In this document: in pieces, positions 9,167 through 19,435 of the stretch
Layout of the letters: each line of letters opens with the position of its first letter
Position numbering within the stretch: the first letter of the stretch is position 1
Assembly (NCBI GenBank): GCA_964352025.1
Contig: CAYGPZ010000008.1
Location: forward strand, 62,001-126,000
From: Hirschia sp964352025
GTDB taxonomy: Bacteria; Pseudomonadota; Alphaproteobacteria; Caulobacterales; Hyphomonadaceae
DNA: 64,000 nucleotides
Direction: 5' to 3'
Notes under the pieces: generated by a model
What the model was told of the DNA's origin: nothing
Seen by the model: only the letters and a program-made list of their open reading frames with translations
Database searches by the model: none
Made by a program: the position numbers and the translations under genes

Positions 9167-10015
9167 TTAAGCCACGATGTGTGGAGCCATAAACAAGAGC
9201 AATCCACCAAGTGCAAAACGGTACATAACGAATGGCAAAAAGCTCATCCGTTTCAATATCGCCATCAAAGCCGCGATAGATATAATGCCTGACACAAATG
9301 ATAAGGCAGCGACATATAAGCCGTCCATCAATGTGGCATCACCTGTATTTCCACCAGACTGACTAAGCTCAAGGAATGCATACGCACCTACAGCAGCTAG
9401 CATTGGCGCACCAATCAGCATTGAAAAACGCGCAGCTTCTTCACGGCTGAACCCGAGCGCTCTTGAAGCTGTCATCGTAATCCCAGAACGGCTCGTTCCC
9501 GGAATAAGCGCGGCTATCGCCTGCGTCATACCAATCAAGAATGCATCTTTGATTTTCATATCTTTTTCAACGCGATGTGTCTCTCCTTTGGCATCGGCCC
9601 ACCAAAGCAAAACACCAAAAAAGATAGTAGAACCCGCAACAACATAAGCATTGCGCATTCCATCTTTCATCGCATCATCCGCGAAGATTTCCCAACCAGC
9701 TGCAATAGCTAAAGCAACAGGTGTTGCGACTATAATCATCAAGGCAAGGTGCGCGCCTTCGGATAGTGGCTTTTTAGACATTGGCGCAGATATCAGCTCG
9801 ATACCGCCCACAGTCGCTTTGGCAAAATCACGCCAGAAATAAATAAGAATAGCGAACAAAGTTCCCAAGTGTGCCATTGCGTTAATCAGCAATTCTTCTG
9901 GGCCATCCAGACCAAAATAGTCAGCAGCTAGAAGCACATGCGCCGATGATGATATCGGAAGCCACTCTGTTATTCCTTGAACCAAGGCAATCAAAGCCAA
10001 TTGCAAATACGACAT
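9167..10015 (-). CDS. uppP: Undecaprenyl-diphosphatase (BacA/UppP family)
   Basis: 282-residue polytopic inner-membrane enzyme that dephosphorylates undecaprenyl diphosphate to recycle the lipid carrier for peptidoglycan and surface glycans; overproduction gives bacitracin resistance in the family. Both signature regions are present: GITEWLPISSSAHVLL at about 14-29, and PGTSRSGITMTASRALGFSR in the centre with the catalytic arginine/serine. About eight hydrophobic segments and the length are typical. An AGGGA ribosome-binding site precedes the ATG. The 293-base gap upstream, shared with divergent gltD, contains nothing else I can name. Confidence 0.96.
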   Translation of the reverse strand: MSYLQLALIALVQGITEWLPISSSAHVLLAADYFGLDGPEELLINAMAHLGTLFAILIYFWRDFAKATVGGIELISAPMSKKPLSEGAHLALMIIVATPVALAIAAGWEIFADDAMKDGMRNAYVVAGSTIFFGVLLWWADAKGETHRVEKDMKIKDAFLIGMTQAIAALIPGTSRSGITMTASRALGFSREEAARFSMLIGAPMLAAVGAYAFLELSQSGGNTGDATLMDGLYVAALSFVSGIISIAALMAILKRMSFLPFVMYRFALGGLLLFMAPHIVA

Positions 10016-10308
10016 GTTTATCCCTAGCTCTTATAAATATTTGGATCGCGTTTTCGCACCAAATTGATACTCTAATACATTCAGAATTGTTACGGCATGA
10101 TGAATAGCAATTGATGCGCCAAACCGACATACGCACCAAATGGCGCTTAATTTTTGCGAACGATTTTCAAAAAAGCAATTTCCAGTCTGAAATTCGAATA
10201 TTTTAAAACCCAAACGGTTCTTATCTCGCATTTTGTCACTTGCTCACATGAAAACAAAGTTATAAACAGTGCCGCTATTCAAGAAAACTTAGATCGAAGA
10301 AGTCAGCC

Positions 10309-11757
10309 ATGCCAGAGAAAATGCTGAAGTTCATCTCTATTGATAAAGAGATGCCATCAAAACGCGACGCCAAAGAACGTAAAAAAGATTTCCACGAAAT
10401 CTATGCGGAATACATTGATGCAAAAGCAAATGAGCAAGCCTCACGTTGTTCTCAATGTGGTGTGCCGTTCTGTCAACAGCACTGCCCTCTTGGCAATGAC
10501 ATTCCAGACTGGTTGAAAATGACGGCTGAAGGGCGCCTAGAAGAAGCTTATGCTCTTTCTTCGGCGACCAACAACATGCCTGAGATCTGTGGACGCATCT
10601 GTCCTCAAGACCGCTTATGTGAAGGCAGTTGTACAATCGAACAATCTGGCCACGGGACAGTGACCATTGGTTCTGTTGAAAAATACATCACTGATACGGC
10701 ATTTGAAAACGGTTGGGTAAAACCTGTATCTCCGCCAAAAGAACGCGAGCAATCAGTTGGCATTATCGGTGCGGGTCCGGCTGGATTTGCAACAGCTGAG
10801 CAAATGCGTCGCTACGGTTACCAAGTCACGATTTATGACCGTTATGACCGCGCCGGTGGATTGCTCATGTATGGAATTCCGGGTTTCAAACTCGAGAAAG
10901 ACATCGTGTTACGCCGCGAACAATACTTGAAAGATTCAGGTGTGAAGTTCGTTTACAACACAGACGTTGGTAACACTGTCACGCTTCAGGAACTTCGCCA
11001 GAAGCACGACTCTATATTGATAGCCACAGGTGTTTACAAAGCACGCGACTTGAACATGCCAGGTGAAGACGCCAAGGGTGTTCACGCAGCGCTTGATTTC
11101 TTGATCACATCAAACAAGCTCAGCCTTGGTGACAAAGTTAAACGCTTTGAATCTGGCGAGCTAAACGCTGAAGGCAAACGCGTTGTTGTTATCGGTGGTG
11201 GAGATACTGCTATGGACTGTGTCCGTACAGCGATCCGTCAAGGTGCCAAAGCGGTAACATGTATGTATCGCCGTGACCGCGAAAACATGCCGGGTTCCCA
11301 GCGCGAGGTTATGAACGCTGAAGAAGAAGGCGTAAAGTTTGACTGGCTTTCTGCACCTAAAGAAGTTCTCGAGAAGAAAACAGGTGGCGTCAAAGCAGTA
11401 ACAGCTGTTCGTATGAGACTTGGCCTTCCAGATGCTTCAGGTCGTCGCTCACCAGAGCCGATCTATGGATCTGACTACGAAGTTAAAGCCGACATGGTGA
11501 TTAAAGCTCTTGGTTTCAGCCCAGAAGACCTACCAAAGCTCTTCAATGAAGATGCTCTAACGGTAAACCGCTGGGGCGCACTTAAAGTGGATCAATCCAA
11601 CCTGATGACATCCCTAGATGGCGTATTTGCTGCGGGTGACATTATGCGCGGTGCTTCGCTTGTTGTGTGGGCTGTTAAAGATGGCCGTGATGCTGCTGAG
11701 CACATGCACAAATATATGAAAGCTAAAGTCGCTTCCAACAAAGTCGCAGCAGAATAG
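10309..11757 (+). CDS. gltD: Glutamate synthase (NADPH) small subunit
   Basis: 482-residue beta subunit of NADPH-GOGAT. It feeds electrons from NADPH through FAD and low-potential Fe-S centres to GltB for the conversion of glutamine plus 2-oxoglutarate to two glutamates. The N-terminal ferredoxin-like region holds cysteine clusters (CSQCGVPFCQQHCPLGNDIP at about 44-63; CGRICPQDRLCEGSC near 94). The FAD motif IIGAGPAGFATAEQ and the NADPH motif VIGGGDTAMDC follow. It lies 83 bases upstream of gltB with no terminator between, so a gltD-gltB operon is likely; the small-before-large order is the reverse of the E. coli arrangement. Confidence 0.97.
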   Translation: MPEKMLKFISIDKEMPSKRDAKERKKDFHEIYAEYIDAKANEQASRCSQCGVPFCQQHCPLGNDIPDWLKMTAEGRLEEAYALSSATNNMPEICGRICPQDRLCEGSCTIEQSGHGTVTIGSVEKYITDTAFENGWVKPVSPPKEREQSVGIIGAGPAGFATAEQMRRYGYQVTIYDRYDRAGGLLMYGIPGFKLEKDIVLRREQYLKDSGVKFVYNTDVGNTVTLQELRQKHDSILIATGVYKARDLNMPGEDAKGVHAALDFLITSNKLSLGDKVKRFESGELNAEGKRVVVIGGGDTAMDCVRTAIRQGAKAVTCMYRRDRENMPGSQREVMNAEEEGVKFDWLSAPKEVLEKKTGGVKAVTAVRMRLGLPDASGRRSPEPIYGSDYEVKADMVIKALGFSPEDLPKLFNEDALTVNRWGALKVDQSNLMTSLDGVFAAGDIMRGASLVVWAVKDGRDAAEHMHKYMKAKVASNKVAAE

Positions 11758-11840
11758 CTGCACAAAAAAAGACACATGAATTTGCTAGGGAATGAGTGAC
11801 ATTGAGTGTCCTCTTCCCTCCACCAAGCAAGGTGAAAACG

Positions 11841-14800
11841 ATGACCGAAGAAAACAAAAACTATAAAGCCGATTACGAAGCAAAGCGTCAGGCATTGATC
11901 GACGCACATGCTTATAACCCTGCCGACGAGCACGATGCATGTGGTGTGGGTCTGGTTGTTCAAATGGATGGAAGTCCAAACCGCAAGATTGTTGAAGCTG
12001 GTATTAAAGCGCTTAAAAACGTTTGGCACCGTGGAGCCGTTGATGCTGACGGTAAAACAGGTGACGGGGCCGGTATCCGTCTGGACGTTCCACAAGAATT
12101 TTTCCAAGCCCAAATCCGGAAAACTGGTCATAAACCTGCTAAAAACCAACCCATTTGTGTTGGTCAGATTTTTCTTCCACGTGAAGACCTTGGTGCCCAA
12201 GAACGCGCACGTACAATCGTTGAAACTGAAGTTGTTGGCTTTGGCTTCTATGTATATGGCTGGAGACAAGTTCCAATCGACACATCAGTGATCGGAACAA
12301 AAGCGGATGCAACGCGCCCTGAAATCATGCAAATCATGTTCTATGATCCTGCTGGCCGCCCGGCTGCGGAACTAGAACGCATTCTATACATTTGTCGTCG
12401 ACGCATCGAAAAACGTGTCCGCCAAGCAGGAATTCCTAGCTTCTACATATGTTCATTCTCTGCTCGTGCATTGATCTATAAAGGTATGTTCCTTGCGGAA
12501 GATATCGATAAATTCTATCCTGACCTTCAGGATGAGCGCTTTGTGTCTTCAGTGGCGATTTATCACCAACGTTACTCGACAAACACATTCCCACAATGGT
12601 GGTTGGCTCAGCCTTTCCGTATGTTGGCTCACAATGGTGAGATCAACACGATCAATGGTAACGTCAACTGGATGAAGTCTCACGAAATCCGCATGGTTTC
12701 AGAGACTTTTCAAGGCCATGAAGAAGATATCAAACCAGTCGTTCCACAAGGGTCTTCTGACTCTGCCGCATTGGATGCTGCATTTGAATTGCTCGTTCGC
12801 GCAGGCCGCAAAGCGACAATGGCGAAAACACTTCTTATTCCTGAAGCATGGTCAAAACGCGAAGACGTGATGCCACAAGCTCACCAAGGTCTGTACGCTT
12901 ATGCAAACGCTGTGATGGAGCCATGGGATGGTCCTGCCGCTGTGTGTGCATTTGATGGCCGTTGGGCTGTTGCTGGTCTAGACCGTTCAGGTCTACGTCC
13001 AATGCGTTATGCGCTTACAACTGAAGGCGTACTCGCTGTTGGTTCTGAGACTGGTATGTGTCCCCTCGATACATCAACAATCGAACGTCGTGGCCGTGTG
13101 GCTCCGGGTGGGATGATTGCTGTAAACATCGAAGAAGGTAAGTTTTACGACCACAAAGAAGTCATTGATGCACTTGCTGCACAACACCCTTATGACGAAT
13201 GGCTGGAAAACGTTATCGAGCTAGATTCTCGTATTACTGAGGGCAAAGAACCAAAACTATTCGACAAAGAAGAACTTTTGCGTCGTCAGACTGCGGCTGG
13301 TTTCTCAATGGAAGAAACAGAATTACTTTTGTCACCAATGGTTGAGACAGGTAAAGAAGCGATTGGATCTATGGGCGATGACAGCCCAATTGCCGTGCTT
13401 TCAGAGAGCTACCGCCCTCTTTCACACTATTTCCGTCAGAACTTCTCACAGGTCACAAACCCACCAATCGACCCATTACGCGAAGACCGCGTTATGAGTT
13501 TGAAAACGCGCTTTAAAAACCTCGGAAACATTCTGGCTGACGATGAAGCACAGTCGAACGTGTTTGTGTTGGACAGTCCGGTTCTAACAACTGGAATGTA
13601 TAACAACCTGATCGAAGTGCTGGGTGAAGGCGTTTCAATAATTGACTGTACATTTGACGCTGATGCCTCTGGTGCTGGTTCCGCTGTTTCACTACAGGCT
13701 GCCCTCGACCGCATCTGTGAAGAAGCTGAATATGCTGTTTCTCAAGGTAAAGAACACATTGTTCTAACAGACGAATTCCAAGACGCTGATAAAGCTGGAA
13801 TTCCGATGATCCTTGCTGTGGGTGCCGTTCACTCTCACCTTGTTGCCAAAGAATTACGTTCTTTCTGCTCGATCACAGTCCGTTCTGCAGAATGTCTAGA
13901 CACACACTATCACGCTGTATTGATCGGTGTGGGTGCGACGTGTGTGAACGCATATCTTGCAATCGAAACAATTGCTGATCGTCACGCTAAAGGCCTCATC
14001 GAAGGTGTTAGCCTTGAAGAAGCATGTCAAAACTTCAAGAAGGCAATCGACGCTGGTCTTCTGAAGATCATGTCAAAAATGGGTATCTCCGTGATATCTT
14101 CCTACCGTGGTGGTTATAACTTCGAGGCGTTGGGTCTATCTCGTGCGCTCGTGGACAACTACTTCCCCGGCCTGACATCTAAAATTTCAGGTATCGGTTT
14201 AAGCGGTCTAGCTCAAAAAACACTCGACCTGCATGACAAAGCTTGGAATGGCCAAGTCTTGGCTCTGCCTGTCGGTGGTTTCTACCGTATCCGTCGTTCT
14301 GGTGAACGTCACGCTTTGACTGGTGATCTCATTCACCAACTTCAAAAATCATGTGACACAGGCAGCTATAAAGAGTGGACGAAATACTCCGAAGCTTTGA
14401 AAAAAGAAGCGCGCGAGCACCCTCTTCAACTGCGTGACTTGTTGGATTTCCAATCTCCAAACAAACCACTTCCAGAAGAAGAAGTTCAATCTGTCAACGA
14501 AATCCGCAAGCGTTTCGTAACACCGGGAATGTCGCTAGGTGCGCTTAGCCCTGAAGCCCACGGAACATTGAATGTTGCGATGAACCGCATTGGTGCGAAA
14601 TCAGTATCCGGTGAAGGTGGTGAAGTTCGTGAGCGCTATAAGCCGATGGCAAATGGCGACAACATGAACTCAGCCATTAAACAGGTTGCGTCTGGTCGTT
14701 TCGGTGTCACAGCTGAATATCTAAACCAGTGTCGCGAAGTTGAAATTAAAGTCGCACAAGGTGCAAAACCAGGTGAAGGTGGGCAACTACCAGGCTTTAA

Positions 14801-16400
14801 GGTCACAGAATTTATCGCTAAAAACCGTCACTCCACACCAGGTGTAACGCTGATTTCTCCGCCACCTCACCACGATATCTATTCTATCGAGGATTTGGCG
14901 CAGCTAATCTATGACTTAAAGCAGATCAACCCAGACATCCGTGTTTGCGTGAAACTTGTGGCGCGTTCAGGTGTTGGTACGATTGCTGCCGGAGTGGCGA
15001 AAGCGAAAGCTGACATCATCCTTATCGCCGGTAATGTCGGTGGTACGGGTGCTAGCCCTCAGACGTCAGTGAAGTTTGCTGGTCTTCCTTGGGAAGTTGG
15101 TCTTGCAGAAGCACACCAAGTGCTAACGCTCAACAACCTTCGCGATCAAGTGACGCTACGTACTGATGGTGGTTTGCGCACAGGACGCGATATCGTTATT
15201 GCGGCAATGTTGGGTGCGGAAGAATACGGTATCGGGACTGCTTCATTGGTGGCTATGGGCTGTATCATGGTCCGTCAATGTCACTCCAACACATGTCCAG
15301 TTGGTGTATGTACACAACGTGATGATCTACGTGAGAAGTTTACAGGCGAGCCATACAAAGTGGTGAACTTGATGACACACATCGCACAAGAAGTGCGCGA
15401 CGTGCTGGCAGAACTTGGTTTCTCAACACTGGATGAAGTGATTGGGCGCACTGACCTGTTATCTCAGGTATCTCGTGGTTCTGAATTCCTTGATGATCTT
15501 GACCTCAACCCACTCCTCATTCGTGCGGATGCAGATCAAAAGATCGAATACAAACCAACACTTCGCAATGAAGTTCCTGATTCACTGGACGCTGAGATCC
15601 TTCGCGATGCGACAGCCTTCTTTGAAAAAGGCGAGAAAATGCAAGTTGAGTACAAAGTGCGCAACGTACAGCGTGCAATTGGTACGCGCGCATCCTCTCA
15701 CATTGTTCGCAAATTTGGGACAGATGATCCACTTCCAGATCACCGCCTCTGGGTAACTCTGACAGGTTCAGCTGGGCAGTCTTTGGGTGCATTCAGCGTT
15801 AAAGGACTGACACTGGAAGTCATCGGTGACTCAAACGATTACGTTGGTAAAGGTCTATCTGGAGCGACAATCATATTGCGTCCTTCGCACTCTGCGAAAT
15901 TCCAAGCTCATGAAAACACGATTATTGGTAATACGTGTCTATACGGGGCGACGTCTGGATATCTTTATGCTGCCGGACAAGCTGCTGAACGTTTTGCTGT
16001 TCGTAACTCTGGTGCAACTGCCGTAATTGAAGGCTGTGGCTCCAATGGTTGTGAATACATGACAGGTGGTCGTGCTGTTATCCTTGGACCAATCGGTGAC
16101 AACTTTGGTGCTGGTATGACGGGTGGTATGGCATACATATACGACCCAGACGACAAGTTCGACATCATGGCCAACCCTGAAGCTATTGTTTGGGATACAA
16201 TCAAATCCAAACATTGGGAAAATGAACTTAGATCACTCATTGAAGAGCACCAGAAACGGACAAAATCCGATATGGCAACTGCAATTCTTGCCAACTGGGA
16301 TCTGGAACTGAAAAACTTCAAGCAAGTGGCACCAAAAGAGTTATTATCTCGCTTGGAATATCCACTTGATGATTCAGCTTCTGCAACGGCCGCTGAATAG
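11841..16400 (+). CDS. gltB: Glutamate synthase (NADPH) large subunit
   Basis: 1519-residue alpha subunit of NADPH-GOGAT. The reading frame is open from a GTG at 11796, but the ATG at 11841 has a Shine-Dalgarno-like AAGGTG just upstream. It also gives a 33-residue propeptide ending directly before Cys34 of CGVGLVVQ, the class II glutaminase nucleophile exposed by processing. Domains in order: glutaminase (about 34-430), central region, FMN-binding synthase domain, with the 3Fe-4S cysteines in CIMVRQCHSNTCPVGVC, and the C-terminal beta-helix (GXGXG repeats, about 1250-1500). Transcription ends at the strong hairpin at 16409-16443. Confidence 0.97.
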   Translation: MTEENKNYKADYEAKRQALIDAHAYNPADEHDACGVGLVVQMDGSPNRKIVEAGIKALKNVWHRGAVDADGKTGDGAGIRLDVPQEFFQAQIRKTGHKPAKNQPICVGQIFLPREDLGAQERARTIVETEVVGFGFYVYGWRQVPIDTSVIGTKADATRPEIMQIMFYDPAGRPAAELERILYICRRRIEKRVRQAGIPSFYICSFSARALIYKGMFLAEDIDKFYPDLQDERFVSSVAIYHQRYSTNTFPQWWLAQPFRMLAHNGEINTINGNVNWMKSHEIRMVSETFQGHEEDIKPVVPQGSSDSAALDAAFELLVRAGRKATMAKTLLIPEAWSKREDVMPQAHQGLYAYANAVMEPWDGPAAVCAFDGRWAVAGLDRSGLRPMRYALTTEGVLAVGSETGMCPLDTSTIERRGRVAPGGMIAVNIEEGKFYDHKEVIDALAAQHPYDEWLENVIELDSRITEGKEPKLFDKEELLRRQTAAGFSMEETELLLSPMVETGKEAIGSMGDDSPIAVLSESYRPLSHYFRQNFSQVTNPPIDPLREDRVMSLKTRFKNLGNILADDEAQSNVFVLDSPVLTTGMYNNLIEVLGEGVSIIDCTFDADASGAGSAVSLQAALDRICEEAEYAVSQGKEHIVLTDEFQDADKAGIPMILAVGAVHSHLVAKELRSFCSITVRSAECLDTHYHAVLIGVGATCVNAYLAIETIADRHAKGLIEGVSLEEACQNFKKAIDAGLLKIMSKMGISVISSYRGGYNFEALGLSRALVDNYFPGLTSKISGIGLSGLAQKTLDLHDKAWNGQVLALPVGGFYRIRRSGERHALTGDLIHQLQKSCDTGSYKEWTKYSEALKKEAREHPLQLRDLLDFQSPNKPLPEEEVQSVNEIRKRFVTPGMSLGALSPEAHGTLNVAMNRIGAKSVSGEGGEVRERYKPMANGDNMNSAIKQVASGRFGVTAEYLNQCREVEIKVAQGAKPGEGGQLPGFKVTEFIAKNRHSTPGVTLISPPPHHDIYSIEDLAQLIYDLKQINPDIRVCVKLVARSGVGTIAAGVAKAKADIILIAGNVGGTGASPQTSVKFAGLPWEVGLAEAHQVLTLNNLRDQVTLRTDGGLRTGRDIVIAAMLGAEEYGIGTASLVAMGCIMVRQCHSNTCPVGVCTQRDDLREKFTGEPYKVVNLMTHIAQEVRDVLAELGFSTLDEVIGRTDLLSQVSRGSEFLDDLDLNPLLIRADADQKIEYKPTLRNEVPDSLDAEILRDATAFFEKGEKMQVEYKVRNVQRAIGTRASSHIVRKFGTDDPLPDHRLWVTLTGSAGQSLGAFSVKGLTLEVIGDSNDYVGKGLSGATIILRPSHSAKFQAHENTIIGNTCLYGATSGYLYAAGQAAERFAVRNSGATAVIEGCGSNGCEYMTGGRAVILGPIGDNFGAGMTGGMAYIYDPDDKFDIMANPEAIVWDTIKSKHWENELRSLIEEHQKRTKSDMATAILANWDLELKNFKQVAPKELLSRLEYPLDDSASATAAE

Positions 16401-16408
16401 GTAAAATA

Positions 16409-16443
16409 AAAAGGGCGTCCCACACAGTGGACGCCCTTTTTTT
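16409..16443. terminator. Bidirectional rho-independent terminator between gltB and pseB
   Basis: An 11-base GC-rich stem (AAAGGGCGTCC with GGACGCCCTTT) around an eight-base loop, flanked by A-rich and T-rich tracts on the two sides. It lies between convergent gltB and pseB and suits both. Confidence 0.92.
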
Positions 16444-16461
16444 ATATCTTTTCTTAAAATT

Positions 16462-17616
16462 CTAAGACGATTTGCGTTTACGCTTTTTAGGTGCTGTAGA
16501 GATGTCTGTATCTGCTAACGAGCTAGGCGCATCTCCCTCTCTACGACGCATCGTATTTGCCATCGTTTTTAGGCTTTCGCCTGGGAATGTCAGGGCCAGC
16601 ATTTCTAAAATCGATATTTCGTCTAGCACTTCATCATTCTGGTCTGATGAATATGCAAACCCTTCAGGAACATCGCGTGCTCCATTTTCTAGCCAATCAT
16701 CTTTCAACTGCTCAGCGCCAGCAGGCAGAATGACATAGCGGTCTTCTACTTCGACGGTCGAACGGCCATCATCTTCAGGGACCATGATCTCGTGGAGTTT
16801 TTCACCTGGACGAATACCAACGACTTTTTGTGGTAATTCTGGCGCTAACGCTGACGCGAGTGTTCCGATCGTGGAAGATGGAATTTTAGGTACAAAGATC
16901 TCACCGCCACGTGTTTGCGCCAAGCCAGATAGAACAAAGTTCACACCCTGCTCTAATGTAATCCAGAAACGCGTCATACGTTGATCTGTAATAGGAAGAG
17001 AATCGACACCTTCCTCAATCAGTTTACGGAAAAATGGAACAACAGACCCACGTGATCCAAGGACATTTCCATATCTAACGACAGAGAATTTTGTCCCATT
17101 CGCTCCAGAAAGGTTGTTGGCAGCGACAAAGACTTTGTCCGCAGCAAGCTTAGATGCACCATATAGGTTGATCGGATTAGCCGCTTTATCAGTGGACAGT
17201 GCCACCACGGTTTCTACACCCGCTTTGATCGATGCATTTACAACATTCTCAGCACCAAAGACGTTCGTGCGGATACATTCCATCGGGTTATATTCTGCAA
17301 TAGGAACATGCTTTAGCGCTGCAGCGTGGATCACATAGTCGACGCCTCGCATGGCCATTTCCAAGCGCGCCTGATCTCTTACATCACCGATAAAATAGCG
17401 CATAAATGGATAATCAGACACAGGAAACTGCTGAGCCATTTCATACTGTTTAAGCTCATCGCGAGAAAACACAATCAGTTTTCTAGGTGTCCAACGTTCG
17501 GAAACAAGCTTGACGAATTCCTTACCAAAACTTCCGGTTCCTCCCGTCACCAAGATAGTCTTGCCATCCAGATTTGGCGCAGGGTCCATAAAGTCACGGA
17601 AGAATGATTTTGTCAT
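16462..17616 (-). CDS. pseB: UDP-N-acetylglucosamine 4,6-dehydratase (PseB/FlmA type)
   Basis: 384-residue cytoplasmic extended SDR for the first step from UDP-GlcNAc towards pseudaminic acid or related sugars (a 4,6-dehydratase; in characterised PseB it also inverts C5). The N-terminal motif GGTGSFGKEF matches PseB. Catalytic residues are visible in STDKAANPINLYGASKLAADK (Asp-Lys and Tyr-x3-Lys), and the tail has GIRPGEKLHEIM. An in-frame GTG at 17625 precedes the chosen ATG by three codons. The gene is divergent from the nonulosonic-acid operon at 17802 and near the FlaEY-like gene, so flagellin glycosylation (as for Caulobacter FlmA) is the likely use. The C-terminal 30 residues are Ser/Lys/Arg-rich and unusual. 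Confidence 0.9.
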   Translation of the reverse strand: MTKSFFRDFMDPAPNLDGKTILVTGGTGSFGKEFVKLVSERWTPRKLIVFSRDELKQYEMAQQFPVSDYPFMRYFIGDVRDQARLEMAMRGVDYVIHAAALKHVPIAEYNPMECIRTNVFGAENVVNASIKAGVETVVALSTDKAANPINLYGASKLAADKVFVAANNLSGANGTKFSVVRYGNVLGSRGSVVPFFRKLIEEGVDSLPITDQRMTRFWITLEQGVNFVLSGLAQTRGGEIFVPKIPSSTIGTLASALAPELPQKVVGIRPGEKLHEIMVPEDDGRSTVEVEDRYVILPAGAEQLKDDWLENGARDVPEGFAYSSDQNDEVLDEISILEMLALTFPGESLKTMANTMRRREGDAPSSLADTDISTAPKKRKRKSS

Positions 17617-17801
17617 AATTAGCACTCGATCTGTGTAAATTCACATAAGCTATAAAGGCCTCGTTAACCCTCAAACTCTCTCAAAGGGTTTAAGCATTAG
17701 TTTACAAGATGTGCGTAAGTTTAAAGCCTTACTTAAAGCTTCTCTTGATTGTGGATATGCGATTTGCGATGAGAGCAGCCAAATATACTTTCGAGGTATT
17801 C

Positions 17802-18587
17802 ATGACGCTCGCAATTATCGTCCAAGCGCGTTGGAATTCGAGTAGATTAAAAGGCAAAATTCTAGAAAATCTTGGAGACGCACCCGCGCTCAAAAGATGC
17901 CTAGATAGATGCGACCTCATCCCTCAATCCGATGTCGTTGTTTGCGCTGTTCCTGATAGCGCAGAAAACGATCCAATTGCAGAAGCTGCCGAAAGCTGGG
18001 GCTATAAAGTCACCCGAGGCTCAGAAAGCGATGTCTTATCTCGCTATGCTAAAGCCGCCCGCGAAGTAAACGCCTCGACCGTCATGCGCGTAACATCTGA
18101 CTGCCCAATGATTGATCCCAAAATTTGCGGCGAAGTTGTAAAGCTCCTGAAACGTTCAGAGGTCACATATGCATGTAACAACATGCCAGCGCGTTTCCCA
18201 CACGGACTGGATTGCGATGCTTTTCCTGTCGAGCATCTATACGATGCTGATGCAAATGCTACCTCGAAATATGACCGAGAACACGTGACGCCGTGGATAC
18301 GATCTCAGAAAGGTGTGCGTCGCGCTTCCTTACAAGGTCCCGGTGAACCATTGTCCAATTTGCGATGGACATTGGACTACAAAGAAGACCTGCAATTCAT
18401 GCAAGCTCTATATGAGGCAATGGGCGATGCAGCGCCTATGGCAAGCGCCGCAGAATATGCACGCATGTGTTTCATGCGACCTGACATACAAGACATAAAT
18501 AGCCGCCATATTGATAGCCACCGTCTGGCATTATCCGAACGCGCGCACATTGAGACCTCTCCTGTCTCACTCGATTTTGCGGCTTAA
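17802..18587 (+). CDS. SpsF-like cytidylyltransferase
   Basis: 261-residue cytoplasmic nucleotidyltransferase of the CTP-transferase 3 / SpsF family, which activates sugars as CMP or related nucleotide derivatives. The N-terminal IIVQARWNSSRLKGKIL holds the nucleotide-binding loop (QAR-x-x-S-x-R-x-x-x-K), and TSDCPMIDP carries the metal-binding aspartate. The frame is open further upstream, but the ATG at 17802 is preceded by a GAGG ribosome-binding site and starts directly at the family N-terminus, so I chose it. The stop is three bases from the next start: first gene of a four-gene operon with the NeuB-type synthase. It probably replaces a PseF/NeuA-type CMP-sugar synthetase; the substrate is inferred. 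Confidence 0.82.
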   Translation: MTLAIIVQARWNSSRLKGKILENLGDAPALKRCLDRCDLIPQSDVVVCAVPDSAENDPIAEAAESWGYKVTRGSESDVLSRYAKAAREVNASTVMRVTSDCPMIDPKICGEVVKLLKRSEVTYACNNMPARFPHGLDCDAFPVEHLYDADANATSKYDREHVTPWIRSQKGVRRASLQGPGEPLSNLRWTLDYKEDLQFMQALYEAMGDAAPMASAAEYARMCFMRPDIQDINSRHIDSHRLALSERAHIETSPVSLDFAA

Positions 18588-18590
18588 GCG

Positions 18591-19433
18591 ATGCGTTGGC
18601 TAATACTTGGTGCAACAGGTCTGCTTGGCCCTTGCTTTGTAAAAGAAGTGACGAAACGCAGTGACACGAGCATAACGGCTGCGCGTTCAAACGCCGATGT
18701 CAATTTTGATCTTTCAGATAGTGTCGCTCTCGCCCGTGTCCTTGAAGACGTAGATCCAGACGGCATAATCAATTGTGCTGCCAATATCTATGTCGATAAA
18801 TGCGAGACCGATCCAGCAAATGCCTTCCTGTTAAATACACGTCCATTGTCATTTCTAGCGGAGTGGAGCGCAAAGCATTCGCGTCCATTGCTTCAGGTTT
18901 CGACAGATCATTATTACACTTGGGGTGGATCATCGCCAAAATCTGAAACCGACCCAGTCAATCTGGTCAATGAATATGCCCGCTCAAAATATCTGGCTGA
19001 ACAATTAGCGCTAACTTCGCCACATGCGTTGATACTGCGCACTAACATTATTGGCGCAACAAAAGGCCACGGACGGTGGGTAAAGGAAAGCCTTTTAAAC
19101 AAAGGCGATATGACCCTCTTTATGGATTTCTTCAGCTCTCCCCTTCACGTGCAGGACATGGCCCGCATTAGCTTAGACCTCGCGGAGAAAAAAGCGCATG
19201 GCATATACAATGTCAGCTCACGTGATGTGTCATCAAAGGGCGATTTTATATACGCTGTGGCCAAGGCCATGAATATTGAGCCATATTGGGTTGTTGAAGG
19301 TTCAGGCCATCAATTGGCAACACCACGCGCCATGTGTTTAGGACTGGATGTTTCCAAAACCGAAACCAAACTGGGCTATCAATTACCAACACTCGAACAA
19401 ACCGCCACAGCTTTAGCGAATGAGGCATTATAG
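18591..19433 (+). CDS. RmlD-like NAD(P)-dependent sugar-nucleotide reductase (extended SDR)
   Basis: 280-residue extended short-chain dehydrogenase resembling dTDP-4-dehydrorhamnose reductase. The Rossmann motif LGATGLLG stands at residues 6-14, a substrate-side segment INCAANIYVDKCE at about 60-72, STDHYY around 104, and the catalytic YARSKYLAE near 130. It is embedded between the SpsF-type and NeuB-type genes with gaps of three and two bases, so it should work on a sugar in the same pathway. Canonical pseudaminic and legionaminic routes contain no such reductase at this point. It may produce a modified nonulosonate or its precursor. The exact reaction cannot be read from sequence. Confidence 0.75.
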   Translation: MRWLILGATGLLGPCFVKEVTKRSDTSITAARSNADVNFDLSDSVALARVLEDVDPDGIINCAANIYVDKCETDPANAFLLNTRPLSFLAEWSAKHSRPLLQVSTDHYYTWGGSSPKSETDPVNLVNEYARSKYLAEQLALTSPHALILRTNIIGATKGHGRWVKESLLNKGDMTLFMDFFSSPLHVQDMARISLDLAEKKAHGIYNVSSRDVSSKGDFIYAVAKAMNIEPYWVVEGSGHQLATPRAMCLGLDVSKTETKLGYQLPTLEQTATALANEAL

Positions 19434-19435
19434 AC

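Noticed and set aside
11796..11840. GTG-initiated extension of gltB
   Set aside because: The ATG at 11841 has the better ribosome-binding site and gives the normal propeptide length before the catalytic cysteine.
17686..17702. Near-match to a CtrA site between pseB and the SpsF-type gene
   Set aside because: Second half-site reads TTTA, one mismatch from TTAA; not strong enough to call.
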